Origin: Arsenicicoccus piscis
GTDB taxonomy: Bacteria > Actinomycetota > Actinomycetes > Actinomycetales > Dermatophilaceae
NCBI RefSeq assembly: GCF_022568835.1
Contig: NZ_JAKZHV010000003.1
Location: 549,926 to 613,925 of the forward strand
Length of the DNA: 64,000 nucleotides
Direction: 5' to 3'
Each line of letters begins with the position of its first letter. Within the stretch, counting starts at the first letter, position 1. The notes below the pieces were generated by a model. The model saw only the letters and a program-made list of their open reading frames with translations. It ran no database searches and was not told the origin of the DNA. A program made the position numbers and the translations under genes. This document shows, piece after piece, positions 47,925 to 55,211 of the stretch.

Positions 47925-48572
47925 GTGAGGACTCAGGATTCCATGCGGCACGGGCAAGCGGCGGCGCCGGGCAGGCGCGAGCGGGCGAAGGCGGACAAGC
48001 GCGCCCGCATCCTCGCCGCGGCGCTGGCGCTGTTCGAGGAGCGCGGGTTCGAGCGCACCTCGATGAGCGAGGTCGCGCGCCTCGCGGATGTGGCGCAGGG
48101 GACCGTCTTCCAGTACGCGGCCACGAAGGCAGAGCTGCTCATGATGGTCGCCGAGGCGCTCTGGGGCGCCCACGAGCAGGCGAACACGGCCCCGCCGCGC
48201 TCCGCGCCGGCGGCGGGGGATGCCGCGGCCCAGATCGCGGCCCTCATCTCGCCGTTCGTCGCCGCGATGCGCCGCTGGCCGGAGCCCACGACGTGGGTCG
48301 CCCGCGAGATCCTCTTCGGTGCGGATATGCCGCACCGCCAGCGGGTCCTCGGTCGCGTCGAGGGGCTCGAGGAGCAGATCGCCGCGCGCCTGCGCGACGA
48401 CCGGGTCGGCGCCCCCGGCGCGGCGGCGGCAACCGGCGCCCGGCTCATCGTCACCGGGGTGCTCGCCGAGCTCAACCGCTCCCGGCAGGGGCGCATCGAC
48501 GGCGAGGACGTCGATGTGGTGCTCCGCCGGCTCATCGACCTCGTGGTGGCGGGGGCGGGCGCCTCCCGGTGA
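47925..48572 (+). CDS. TetR-family transcriptional regulator
   Basis: The 215-residue product has an N-terminal TetR HTH (ILAAALALFEERGFERTSMSEVARLADVAQGTVFQYAATKAEL, residues about 28-72) and a helical ligand domain. It is divergent from oleate hydratase, so a fatty-acid ligand is a reasonable inference. The GTG at 47925 fits the leaderless promoter; ATG 47943 is the alternative. Confidence 0.88.
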   Translation: MRTQDSMRHGQAAAPGRRERAKADKRARILAAALALFEERGFERTSMSEVARLADVAQGTVFQYAATKAELLMMVAEALWGAHEQANTAPPRSAPAAGDAAAQIAALISPFVAAMRRWPEPTTWVAREILFGADMPHRQRVLGRVEGLEEQIAARLRDDRVGAPGAAAATGARLIVTGVLAELNRSRQGRIDGEDVDVVLRRLIDLVVAGAGASR

Positions 48573-48599
48573 CCCGGAAGCCGTCCGGGCCGTTCAGGC

Positions 48600-48790
48600 C
48601 GCCCCTGGCACCGGCCGGCGCCGCCGCGATTGCCCACCGCGCGGCCGGCAGGCGCGTGCCCAGGTAGGAGTCGAGCATGAGGCGACGTGCGCGCGTCGGG
48701 CCTGCCATGATGCCGGGGAACCCACTGTCCACGATGGCCGCAACGTAGTCGGCGAGGACGAGGCGCGACTCTCCGCTCACCTGACGGAAC
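48600..48790 (-). pseudogene. possible regulator C-terminal remnant
   Basis: The minus strand reads SRLVLADYVAAIVDSGFPGIMAGPT, then RARRLMLDSYLGTRLPAARW, which looks like a real but headless protein tail, perhaps TetR-type. It abuts the third attachment-like repeat. Assignment is weak. Confidence 0.25.
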
Positions 48791-48817
48791 GTGGTCGAGT
48801 TCCGGTTCAACGTGTAG
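48791..48817 (+). repeat. third ychF-3'-end repeat (attachment-like)
   Basis: In the ychF frame it encodes VVEFRFNV and a TAG stop. It is preceded by CGGAAC, as is the fourth copy. It closes the 17.6-kb segment and opens the 1.5-kb one. Confidence 0.8.
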
Positions 48818-48853
48818 CGAGCAGTGGCGTTCAGCGTGCGAGTTGTCCGCCTG

Positions 48854-49294
48854 TCACCGTTCGTCGTCGCTCACGTCTTCGATGACGTGGAGCCATGGCG
48901 GCACGGCTGCCGGCGTCGAATCGCCGTCGTCGATCTCGGCGACGAGTGTCCCATCGTCGTGCTCGTCGACGGCGATGGTGAGTCCGTCGTGCTCTACCGT
49001 GTGCCTTCGCTTCCGGAGTGTCCGGGCCGGGAGTGCTGCAAGGAGAGCCCACTCTGCGTCATCGAGGTAGAGGCTCGTTCACGCCACTTCGGCGGGGCCT
49101 TCGCCGAGCCTGATCTTGTGCCCGAGCTTGTGGGTGATGGTTCCGTCGGCCTCGATGACCTCTCGGAGACGCAGGCGCGTCCCGGGCAGGTACCGGTCGA
49201 TGATCGTCCTCACGGTGGTCACACCGTCCGGGATCGCGGCCACCAGGTAGCGGCGCTCTCGCTCGACGATCGCGTACTTCAGCGGATCAGGCAA
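48854..49294 (-). pseudogene. CYTH-domain protein with an in-frame stop
   Basis: The minus strand reads YAIVERERRYLVA (the EXEXK-like start here is ERERR), LPGTRLRLREV, HKLGHKIRLGEGPAEVA, then TGA at 49081-49079. The same frame continues TSLYLDDAEWALLAALPARTLRKRRH to VIEDVSDDER and a stop at 48856-48854. Relatives often have Cys at this point, so TGC changed to TGA fits. The start is unclear; TTG 49294 is possible. CYTH proteins bind triphosphates or cyclise nucleotides. Confidence 0.65.
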
Positions 49295-49353
49295 CGCGGG
49301 CTCCGTAACGCTGGTGCTGCGTGGACGATGACACCGCGGTGGTGCCCTGACGC

Positions 49354-49743
49354 TCAGCCGCACTCATCGCAGCGGCCACTGGCTGGAAGGGTGAGCCCCG
49401 GGTGAATGGGGCACTGAGCCAGGTTCTCGACCGCCACGGCGCTAGCGGTTCGTCGAGACTTGAAGGTCGACAGGACGACGTAGCCCAGCGGGTCGTCCTC
49501 GTCGAATAGCGCGCCCTCAGGGGCTGCCCCGCCAGGGAACTCGATGTACCCGGGGTTGAGGTACATGACCGTCCGATCGTCGGCGTCGACCGCGTGGACA
49601 TAGGCGCCGCTCGGCACCTCGCCGAAAGTCGTCGCTCCGAGACGATCAAAGTTCTCCTCGATGACGCGTCTGTCCCCAAGTGACCAGTCGCGCCAGGCCA
49701 AGGCCTCGTCACGCGTCAGGCGGCGGTAGGTGTCCTTCATCAT
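49354..49743 (-). CDS. small protein with a C-terminal Cys/His cluster
   Basis: The product is 129 residues from either of two adjacent ATGs (49743/49740), after TGGAGCC. It reads MKDTYRRLTRDEALAWRDWSLGD, an acidic middle with YLNPGYIEFPGG, and ends CPIHPGLTLPASGRCDECG, a C-x2-H...C-x2-C arrangement that could bind zinc. I do not recognise the family. It overlaps nothing and seems intact, within the third island segment. Confidence 0.6.
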   Translation of the reverse strand: MMKDTYRRLTRDEALAWRDWSLGDRRVIEENFDRLGATTFGEVPSGAYVHAVDADDRTVMYLNPGYIEFPGGAAPEGALFDEDDPLGYVVLSTFKSRRTASAVAVENLAQCPIHPGLTLPASGRCDECG

Positions 49744-49752
49744 GGCTCCAGT

Positions 49753-50286
49753 GTGGCCCTGCCTCGTCTTCCTCGCCCACTTCAGCGAGCTCCCGACCAG
49801 CTGACGCGACTGTGGCTGCTCGATCCCGTTCCGGGGTGGCTGCCCGCCGGAACTCCGCTCAAGCGGCTGCAGCAGGCCCCGAAGCACCAGCTGGCGGACC
49901 CGGCCTTGGCGGCGAGGCTCCTGGGTCTGAGTGCTGAGACGCTGGTGGGTGCCGGTGCGAGCATGTTGGGGCCGTTGTTCGAGTCGTTGGTGGCTTTGGA
50001 CGTGCGCGTAGCAGCGCAGGCCGCTGATGCTCGTATGAGCCACCTCCGTCTGCGTGGCGGCGACCGTGAGATCGACCTGATCGTGGAGGGCCCGGACGGC
50101 CAGGTGCTCGCGATCGAGGTGAAGCTCGCGAGCGCCGTTAACGACTCCGACGTGAGACATCTGCTGTGGTTGCGCGACCAGCTCCCCGATCGAGTGGTCG
50201 ACCTGCTGGTCATCAACACGGGCACGCGGGCCTACCGGCGCCCAGATGGCGTCGCGGTGGTGCCTCTGGGGCTGCTTGGCCCCTGA
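49753..50286 (+). pseudogene. DUF4143 AAA ATPase, C-terminal fragment
   Basis: The 177-residue frame holds LWLLDPVPGWLPAGTPLKRL, KHQLADPALAARLLGLSAETL, GPLFESLVALDVRVAAQA and IDLIVEGPDGQVLAIEVKLA, the C-terminal half of AAA ATPases with DUF4143. The N-terminal ATPase domain (about 250 residues) is missing. The first dozen residues are not homologous-looking. It may be translated from GTG 49753 but is a remnant. Confidence 0.75.
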
Positions 50287-50333
50287 TGCCCTGTGGGCGC
50301 GACGGTCGGGGTCATGCGAATCGACCACGGAAC

Positions 50334-50360
50334 GCCGTGGAGTTCCGCTTCAACGTCTGA
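50334..50360 (+). repeat. fourth ychF-3'-end repeat (rightmost junction)
   Basis: In the ychF frame it encodes AVEFRFNV and a TGA stop. It is the last copy I find; I take it as the right end (attR) of the island. Confidence 0.75.
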
Positions 50361-50462
50361 TCCCCAGCATCCGGAGAGCGCTGCGATGTGTCATCGCCCA
50401 GGTCAGCGACGAGCAGCCACGACAAGCCGGTTGGGGTCCTACGGGCGCGCTGTCGGGCCCCG

Positions 50463-50560
50463 TGTGAATCCGCGCACAAAACCGTGAGGCGCCACCCTCC
50501 CGACCCTGCGCACCTCACGGGAACGTGCGCGGTCTACGGGTTCGTGCGCGAATTCACGCC
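50463..50560. repeat. threefold GTGCGCG-containing repeat with nested inversions
   Basis: Three related units occur: (complement) CCTCACGGTTTTGTGCGCG, then CCTCACGGGAACGTGCGCG, then CTACGGGTTCGTGCGCG. The outer pair form an inverted repeat of about 20 bp (GTGAATCCGCGCAC ... GTGCGCGAATTCAC). No gene spans this. The interval 50361-50605 otherwise shows nothing. Confidence 0.65.
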
Positions 50561-50605
50561 CCGAGCAGCCACGAACGATGCGCGAGTTGAAGCAGGCTCT
50601 CCTTC

Positions 50606-50835
50606 GATCCCGTCGGCCAGGCCGAGGCCATCACCATCCCGACGCTCATGGTGCACAGCGACGGGTGTGCGTTCCCCGATCAGGCCCGACGGTTCTACGA
50701 CCGGCTCGCAGGGCCCCGGCGTGTGGCGTGGCTCGAGGGGACTCATTTCGACTACTACGACTCCGCACCCCACATCGACCACGCCGTCGGCGAGATCACC
50801 GACTTCCTCCAGGCCGCCCGGCCCGGTGAGCAGCG
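50606..50835 (+). pseudogene. alpha/beta hydrolase, C-terminal remnant
   Basis: The translation reads FDPVGQAEAITIPTLMVHSDGCAF, then FYDRLAGPRRVAWLEGTHFDYYDSAPHIDHAVGEITDFL, the acid- and His-bearing tail of an alpha/beta hydrolase (D in HSDG, H in GTHFDYY). The nucleophile-bearing front is missing. Confidence 0.65.
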
Positions 50836-50856
50836 GCCCGGTGCTCCGCGGGAGGT

Positions 50857-50937
50857 TCACCGGGCGCGCCTGAAGAAGAGTCGGATCTCGTCCACGAGCG
50901 CGTCGGGGACCTCGAGGCGTTCATCGTGGCGGGAGCC
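50857..50937 (-). pseudogene. short C-terminal remnant on the minus strand
   Basis: RHDERLEVPDALVDEIRLFFRRAR followed by a stop looks like a genuine protein end. The upstream part is absent. Family uncertain. Confidence 0.25.
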
Positions 50938-51024
50938 CTACCTTCTACTGGGACGTGCTGGGCATGCCGGACTTCCGACCTGCGCGACGACCACCACCCA
51001 CACGAGCAGAGAGCCGAGGCAGTC

Positions 51025-51519
51025 ATGGCAGAAGGTAGTGCGCTCGACCAGCGGACGGGCGAGGAGCGCCAGCTGCTCCTCGCCTTCCTCGACGAGCATC
51101 GACGGCTGCTGCGCGAGACCGTCCTGGAGCTGAGCGACGAGGAGGCCCGGCGCAGGCTGGTGCCGTCGCTGACCACGCCCATGGGCCTGTTGAAGCATGC
51201 CGCCTTCGTCGAGACGGCGTGGTTCCCCTGCCGATTCGGCGGTCGGACACGCGCGGAGGCGGGCATCCCGGAGACCGTGGACGAGAGCTTCCAGCTGGAG
51301 CCGGGCGACACCCTTGCGGGTCTCGCGAGCAACCAGCAGCGCGCGATCTCCCAGGCTGACGACGTCATCTCCGGCCTGAGCCTCGACGACCGCTGCACGC
51401 ACCCGGTGATGGGGGAGCTCAGCCTGCGATGGGTGCTGACCCACTGCATCCGTGAGCTCGCCCAGCACGCCGGTCACGCTCAGATCCTGGTCGAGCAGAT
51501 CGTCGCCCAGCGCGACTGA
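51025..51519 (+). CDS. DinB/DUF664 family protein
   Basis: The 164-residue product is a four-helix DinB-like protein, a fold that usually binds a divalent metal through three His and often acts in thiol-dependent (mycothiol) chemistry. Candidate ligands are in LKHAAFVE and HCIRELAQHAGHAQIL. The ATG at 51025 is the first after the remnant region; the frame extends upstream without an RBS. Length is normal for the family. Confidence 0.85.
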   Translation: MAEGSALDQRTGEERQLLLAFLDEHRRLLRETVLELSDEEARRRLVPSLTTPMGLLKHAAFVETAWFPCRFGGRTRAEAGIPETVDESFQLEPGDTLAGLASNQQRAISQADDVISGLSLDDRCTHPVMGELSLRWVLTHCIRELAQHAGHAQILVEQIVAQRD

Positions 51520-51537
51520 TCGGCGCTCGACCCGTCG

Positions 51538-51957
51538 CTACTGCAGCAGCCCGATCGCGACTGCCATGCCGACGAACAGCACGAGCTGGTAGGCGCTGTT
51601 GATCGCGGTGAGCTGGGCAGGTTTTTGCTCAAAACCGTTGTGCTGCACCAGGGTCGAGAGCGAGAAGCCCAGCCAGGCAGTGAACCCGACCGCCACAGCC
51701 AGCCCGACCGACTCGGTGCCGAGCGACGCCGATGCCATGGCGTAGGCGACCGAGAGGGCTACGGCTGTGACGACGATCGACCCCATCAGCACGACGAACG
51801 GACGCCTGCCCGCTCTCGTCGAGTCTTCGGGGGTCACGCCGGTGAGCCGCCGCCAGACGCCTCCGACCAGCCCCCAGTCGCTGTACCAGATCCACGCGAT
51901 GGCCAGCCCGATAAAGGTTGCGGCCAGCACGGCCGCCCAGCTCACGCTCAGTGCCAT
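51538..51957 (-). CDS. DUF1761-like membrane protein
   Basis: The 139-residue product has four hydrophobic segments and the motif AIAWIWYSDWG near the start, with LVQHNGFEQKP before the last helix, matching DUF1761. Function is unknown. The ATG at 51957 follows GAGGAGGCC. It diverges from an HxlR regulator, which probably controls it. Confidence 0.75.
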   Translation of the reverse strand: MALSVSWAAVLAATFIGLAIAWIWYSDWGLVGGVWRRLTGVTPEDSTRAGRRPFVVLMGSIVVTAVALSVAYAMASASLGTESVGLAVAVGFTAWLGFSLSTLVQHNGFEQKPAQLTAINSAYQLVLFVGMAVAIGLLQ

Positions 51958-51986
51958 GTGGGCCTCCTCGATGACAATCCCAATGA

Positions 51987-52018
51987 CTTGATAGAATCAA
52001 GCATGATTGAAAAAATCA
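51987..52018. promoter_or_regulatory. palindromic operator and leaderless promoter of the HxlR gene
   Basis: CTTGATAGAATCAAG (51987-52001) is a palindrome containing the -10 box TAGAAT (51992-51997), 5 nt before ATG 52003. A second TTGA...TCAA site follows inside the first codons. The stretch is conspicuously AT-rich. It lies between divergent genes. Confidence 0.6.
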
Positions 52019-52662
52019 ACCAATCGGCCAGGGGCGACCGGAGCTACGGCCAGTTTTGCGCCCTGGCGCGATCCCTCGACGTCGTCGGGGACCGGTGGAC
52101 CCTGCTGATCGTGCGCGAGCTGCTTGCCGGTCCGATGCGCTACACCGACCTGCGGAAGTCCCTCGGAGGCATCGCCACCAACCTGCTGGCGGACCGGCTG
52201 CGGACGATGGAGGAGCGCGGGGTCGTCGAGCGGCGGCTGGTGGACTCGGGGGTGCTCTACGCCCTGACCCCCTGGGGGCTGGGGCTGCGCGAGCCGTTGG
52301 AGGCGCTGGGTCGTTGGGGCGCACCCCTGCTCGCGAGCGGGCCGGGGGAGGACGCGTTCCAGCCACGCTGGCTGACTCTCGCGCTGCCGGCCCTACTGCG
52401 GGGCGCGACGGCGACGCCGCCGGTGGAGCTCGGGATCGAGGTCGACGGCTTCCTGATCGTGCTGCGCGTCGATGAGGACGGGCCGCACGCCAGCGTGCCG
52501 GCAGACACGGCGGCGACAGACGCGGTGCCGGCGACCGTCCTTGTCGCAGCGCCGGACGTGATCGTCGCGCTCGCCACGGGAGCCCTCACCGTCGAGCAGG
52601 CGCTGGCCGTGGGCCACCTCGAGGGCGAGCGCGACGTTCTACGAACGGTTTTCGGGGATTGA
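52003..52662 (+). CDS. HxlR-family transcriptional regulator
   Basis: The 219-residue product has the HxlR winged helix (CALARSLDVVGDRWTLLIVRELLAGPMRYTDLRKSLGGIATNLLADRLRTMEERGVVER, residues about 18-75). It carries a C-terminal SCP2/sterol-carrier-like extension of about 100 residues, as some HxlR proteins do. The ATG at 52003 fits the leaderless promoter; the long upstream frame is antisense of DUF1761. It is divergent from DUF1761. Confidence 0.88.
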   Translation: MIEKINQSARGDRSYGQFCALARSLDVVGDRWTLLIVRELLAGPMRYTDLRKSLGGIATNLLADRLRTMEERGVVERRLVDSGVLYALTPWGLGLREPLEALGRWGAPLLASGPGEDAFQPRWLTLALPALLRGATATPPVELGIEVDGFLIVLRVDEDGPHASVPADTAATDAVPATVLVAAPDVIVALATGALTVEQALAVGHLEGERDVLRTVFGD

Positions 52663-52668
52663 GGCCAC

Positions 52669-53307
52669 TCACTCCGGCCAGTCGGAGGAGCGGATCACCT
52701 CGACGAAGTCCCCACGCACGAATCCCGGCTCGAAGTGCGCGAGCACATCGGCCTTGACGTTGCCGAACGTGGTGTCGGGGCGGTGTCGCAGGCCCTGGTG
52801 GAACGCCGAGAGGATCTCCTCCTTGAAGTTCGGCCGCGGATGCGCCGCCACCACCTCCGCGCGCTGCTCATCCGTGATGGCGTCGTAGCCGACGCCGAGG
52901 ACGTCCAGCTCGACACCGCGGGTCACGAGCGCCACGACAGGCGTCATGTGCAGCGGGATCTCGGGCGTGGTGTGCAAGGCGATGGCGGTCCAGACGTCGG
53001 TCGCGTCATCCTCGGTGATGCCGTGGCTCAGCAGGAACCTCCGGGCCTGGTCCGCGCCGTCCAGCTCGAAGCGTTGGTCGTCGCTCCCGTAACGCTCGGT
53101 GAGGCCCAGGTCGTGGAACATCGCTCCGACGTAGAGCAGCTCCGGGTCCGCGGTCACCCCGGTCTCCCGGCCGCGCAGCTCCCCGAAGAGGTAGACCCGC
53201 CGCGAGTGGTTGAACACCACGTCCGACGTGGCGTCGCGCACCAGCTCGGTGGCCTCGCGGGCCAGGGCGCTGTCCGGGATCGTGATGCCGGCGATCGTCT
53301 CGCTCAT
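52669..53307 (-). CDS. HD-domain hydrolase
   Basis: The 212-residue product is an HD-superfamily metal-dependent phosphohydrolase or hydratase-like protein. The HD motif is visible (VVFNHSRRVY, then MFHDLGLTERY and AIALHTTPEIP). Relatives include cyanamide hydratase-type HD proteins; the substrate cannot be given. The ATG at 53307 follows GAGGGAGCACC. Confidence 0.82.
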   Translation of the reverse strand: MSETIAGITIPDSALAREATELVRDATSDVVFNHSRRVYLFGELRGRETGVTADPELLYVGAMFHDLGLTERYGSDDQRFELDGADQARRFLLSHGITEDDATDVWTAIALHTTPEIPLHMTPVVALVTRGVELDVLGVGYDAITDEQRAEVVAAHPRPNFKEEILSAFHQGLRHRPDTTFGNVKADVLAHFEPGFVRGDFVEVIRSSDWPE

Positions 53308-53372
53308 GGTGCTCCCTCTCGACGGTGTAGACCCAGTCTGCGTCGAGCGGAGCGTCCCGGCTCCGCGAGGTG

Positions 53373-53813
53373 CTAGACGACTCGAACGTCGACGTAGTCC
53401 TCGAGGCCGCGGAAGTCGTCCGGATTGCGGGTGTAGAGCGTTGCCTGGTGAGCGTGTGCGGTGGCGGCGACCAGCAGGTCTGCAACCCGTCGCCTGGGCT
53501 GACGACCAGACTCGACGACCGCAGCAGCGAGGTGGCCGTAGCTGGCCGCGACCTCGTCGTCGACGGGTAGGGCGTCAAAGCGGTGCTGCAGGACGCTGAG
53601 ACGCCGCAACCGCTCCGCACGCGCGTCGGCCGACCGAGCCACGAGTACGCCGAAGTGGAGCTCAGCCAGGGTGATGGCGCTGATGGCCAGGACGCCGGGC
53701 AACGGCGCGACGTCGGTGGCGATCACCACGCTGGTGTCGAGCAGGGCCCGCTCGGCCGGCAGATCGGCCTCTATGGGCTCCCCTCCCCGCCTCTCGCGAG
53801 TCTCCTGGTTCAC
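53373..53813 (-). CDS. VapC-type PIN-domain toxin
   Basis: The 146-residue product is a PIN-domain ribonuclease that probably cuts tRNA or rRNA when free. Acidic residues of the active site are visible: D in LLDTSVVIA, E in ITLAELHFG, D in RVADLLVAA and D in NPDDF. The GTG start overlaps the antitoxin stop by 4 bp (GTGA), so the pair is coupled. Confidence 0.88.
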   Translation of the reverse strand: MNQETRERRGGEPIEADLPAERALLDTSVVIATDVAPLPGVLAISAITLAELHFGVLVARSADARAERLRRLSVLQHRFDALPVDDEVAASYGHLAAAVVESGRQPRRRVADLLVAATAHAHQATLYTRNPDDFRGLEDYVDVRVV

Positions 53814-54058
53814 CGAGCCACCCACGGGTCGCGGACGCTGTCGTCGACCTGCTCGCGGTCGAGTTCCCACTGCGGATCGCCCGGGCCGGCGAACAGGTCC
53901 GCCACGTCGGTCCAGCTGCGCCACCTGGTCGGCCGAACGGGGACCAGGCGAGCACTTGGCCTGCCGGCAACGGTGATGACGATGTCTTCCCCGCCCTCGA
54001 CCCGGCGAACAAGACCGGACGCTTCTTGCCTCAGCTCTCGGAGCCCTACTGTGGTCAT
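53810..54058 (-). CDS. Phd/YefM-type antitoxin
   Basis: The 82-residue product binds DNA through its N-terminal Phd fold (MTTVGLRELRQEASGLVRRVEGGEDIVITVAGRPSARLVPV) and neutralises the PIN toxin with its C-terminal tail. The ATG at 54058 lies 5 nt after a TACCCT -10 box (leaderless). A frame extension to 54115 is possible but less likely. Confidence 0.85.
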   Translation of the reverse strand: MTTVGLRELRQEASGLVRRVEGGEDIVITVAGRPSARLVPVRPTRWRSWTDVADLFAGPGDPQWELDREQVDDSVRDPWVAR

Positions 54059-54133
54059 ATCTGAGGGTAGCACCTGTGCTACCGGCTCGGGCATCACCAC
54101 CTCGATCCGCGGCACCGCCGCTAGCGTGGCGGC

Positions 54134-54976
54134 ATGAGCACGAACGAGTCGCAGGCCGAGGGCACGTCGTCACTCCACGGCCGGGTGGCCGTGGTCACCG
54201 GGGTCAGTCGACGGCAGGGCATCGGCTACGCGGTGGCGGCACGGCTGGCGGCGCGCGGGGCCGACCTGTTCGTGACCCACCATCAGCCGCACGACGAGGA
54301 CCAGCCCTGGGGTGCCGACGACATCCGCGCGGTCCTCGACGGCATCCGTGCGCACGCCGTCGCCGACGTCCAGCGGGTCGTCGACCTCACGGTGGACCTG
54401 GCCGAGATCGGGGCGCCCGAACGCGTGATGGCGCGTGCGGTCGAGGAGCTGGGTCACGTCGACGTGCTCGTCTGCAACCACGCCCGCTCCGGCGGGGACG
54501 GACCGCTCGGGGAGCTGACGGCCGAGCTGCTCGACACCCACTGGGCGGTCAACGCGCGGTCGTCGATCCTGTTGACCCAGGCCTTCGCGGCCCAGCACGA
54601 CGGTCGCCCCGGCGGCCGGGTGGTGCTGATGACGTCCGGTCAGGGCCACGGGCCGATGTCCGGGGAGATCGCGTACGCCACCTCCAAGGCCGCGCTCGCC
54701 GGCATCACGCTGTCCCTGGCCGCCACTCTCGCGGACCGTGGGATCACGCTCAACACGGTGAACCCGGGGCCGGTGGACACGGGCTACATGACCGCGGAGC
54801 TGCTCGACCGGCTCGCTCCGCAGCTGCCGTTCGGGCGGGTGGGCGAGCCCGATGACCCCGCTCGACTGATCGAGTGGTTGGTCAGTGACGAGGGGCGGTG
54901 GATGACCGGTCAGGTGCTCAGCAGCGAGGGTGGCTTCGCGCGCTGGCGGGCGGTCGGCGAGTCCGAGCGCGAGTGA
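54134..54976 (+). CDS. short-chain dehydrogenase/reductase
   Basis: The 280-residue classical SDR is an NAD(P)-dependent oxidoreductase. It has the dinucleotide motif TGVSRRQGIGYAVA (about 22-35), VLVCNHA in place of NNAG, catalytic Ser in LMTSGQG, YATSK, and NPGPVDTGYM. The SRRQGIG insertion is typical of a subgroup of actinobacterial SDRs. The ATG at 54134 lies 6 nt after TAGCGT. Substrate unknown. Confidence 0.88.
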   Translation: MSTNESQAEGTSSLHGRVAVVTGVSRRQGIGYAVAARLAARGADLFVTHHQPHDEDQPWGADDIRAVLDGIRAHAVADVQRVVDLTVDLAEIGAPERVMARAVEELGHVDVLVCNHARSGGDGPLGELTAELLDTHWAVNARSSILLTQAFAAQHDGRPGGRVVLMTSGQGHGPMSGEIAYATSKAALAGITLSLAATLADRGITLNTVNPGPVDTGYMTAELLDRLAPQLPFGRVGEPDDPARLIEWLVSDEGRWMTGQVLSSEGGFARWRAVGESERE

Positions 54977-54983
54977 ATACCGT

Positions 54984-55211
54984 TCAGCTGACGCAGAACT
55001 CGTTGTCCCCGGGGTCCTGCAGCACGGTGAAGTACTCCAGGTCGGCGGGGTTGTCGAACGCGCTCTCGCCGCCGAGCCGAGCGCGGTAGTGCTCCTGCCA
55101 GGTGGACGTGGGCTCGGCCGGCGGTGTCGGGACGTAGCCGAGCGCGAACCCCCAGAACGCCGTGAGGCGGGCCGGGTCTGTGCAGTCGACGGTGAGCTGC
55201 CAGAAGGTCAT
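54984..55211 (-). CDS. short VOC (glyoxalase-like) protein, internally deleted
   Basis: The 75-residue product has the start of an actinobacterial glyoxalase-like VOC protein (WQLTVDCTDPARLTAFWGFALGYVP) and its end (FTVLQDPGDNEFCVS). The middle 50-60 residues of a usual 120-135 residue family member are absent. It may be a deletion derivative without enzymatic function. The ATG overlaps the stop of the upstream oxidoreductase (ATGA). Confidence 0.6.
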   Translation of the reverse strand: MTFWQLTVDCTDPARLTAFWGFALGYVPTPPAEPTSTWQEHYRARLGGESAFDNPADLEYFTVLQDPGDNEFCVS

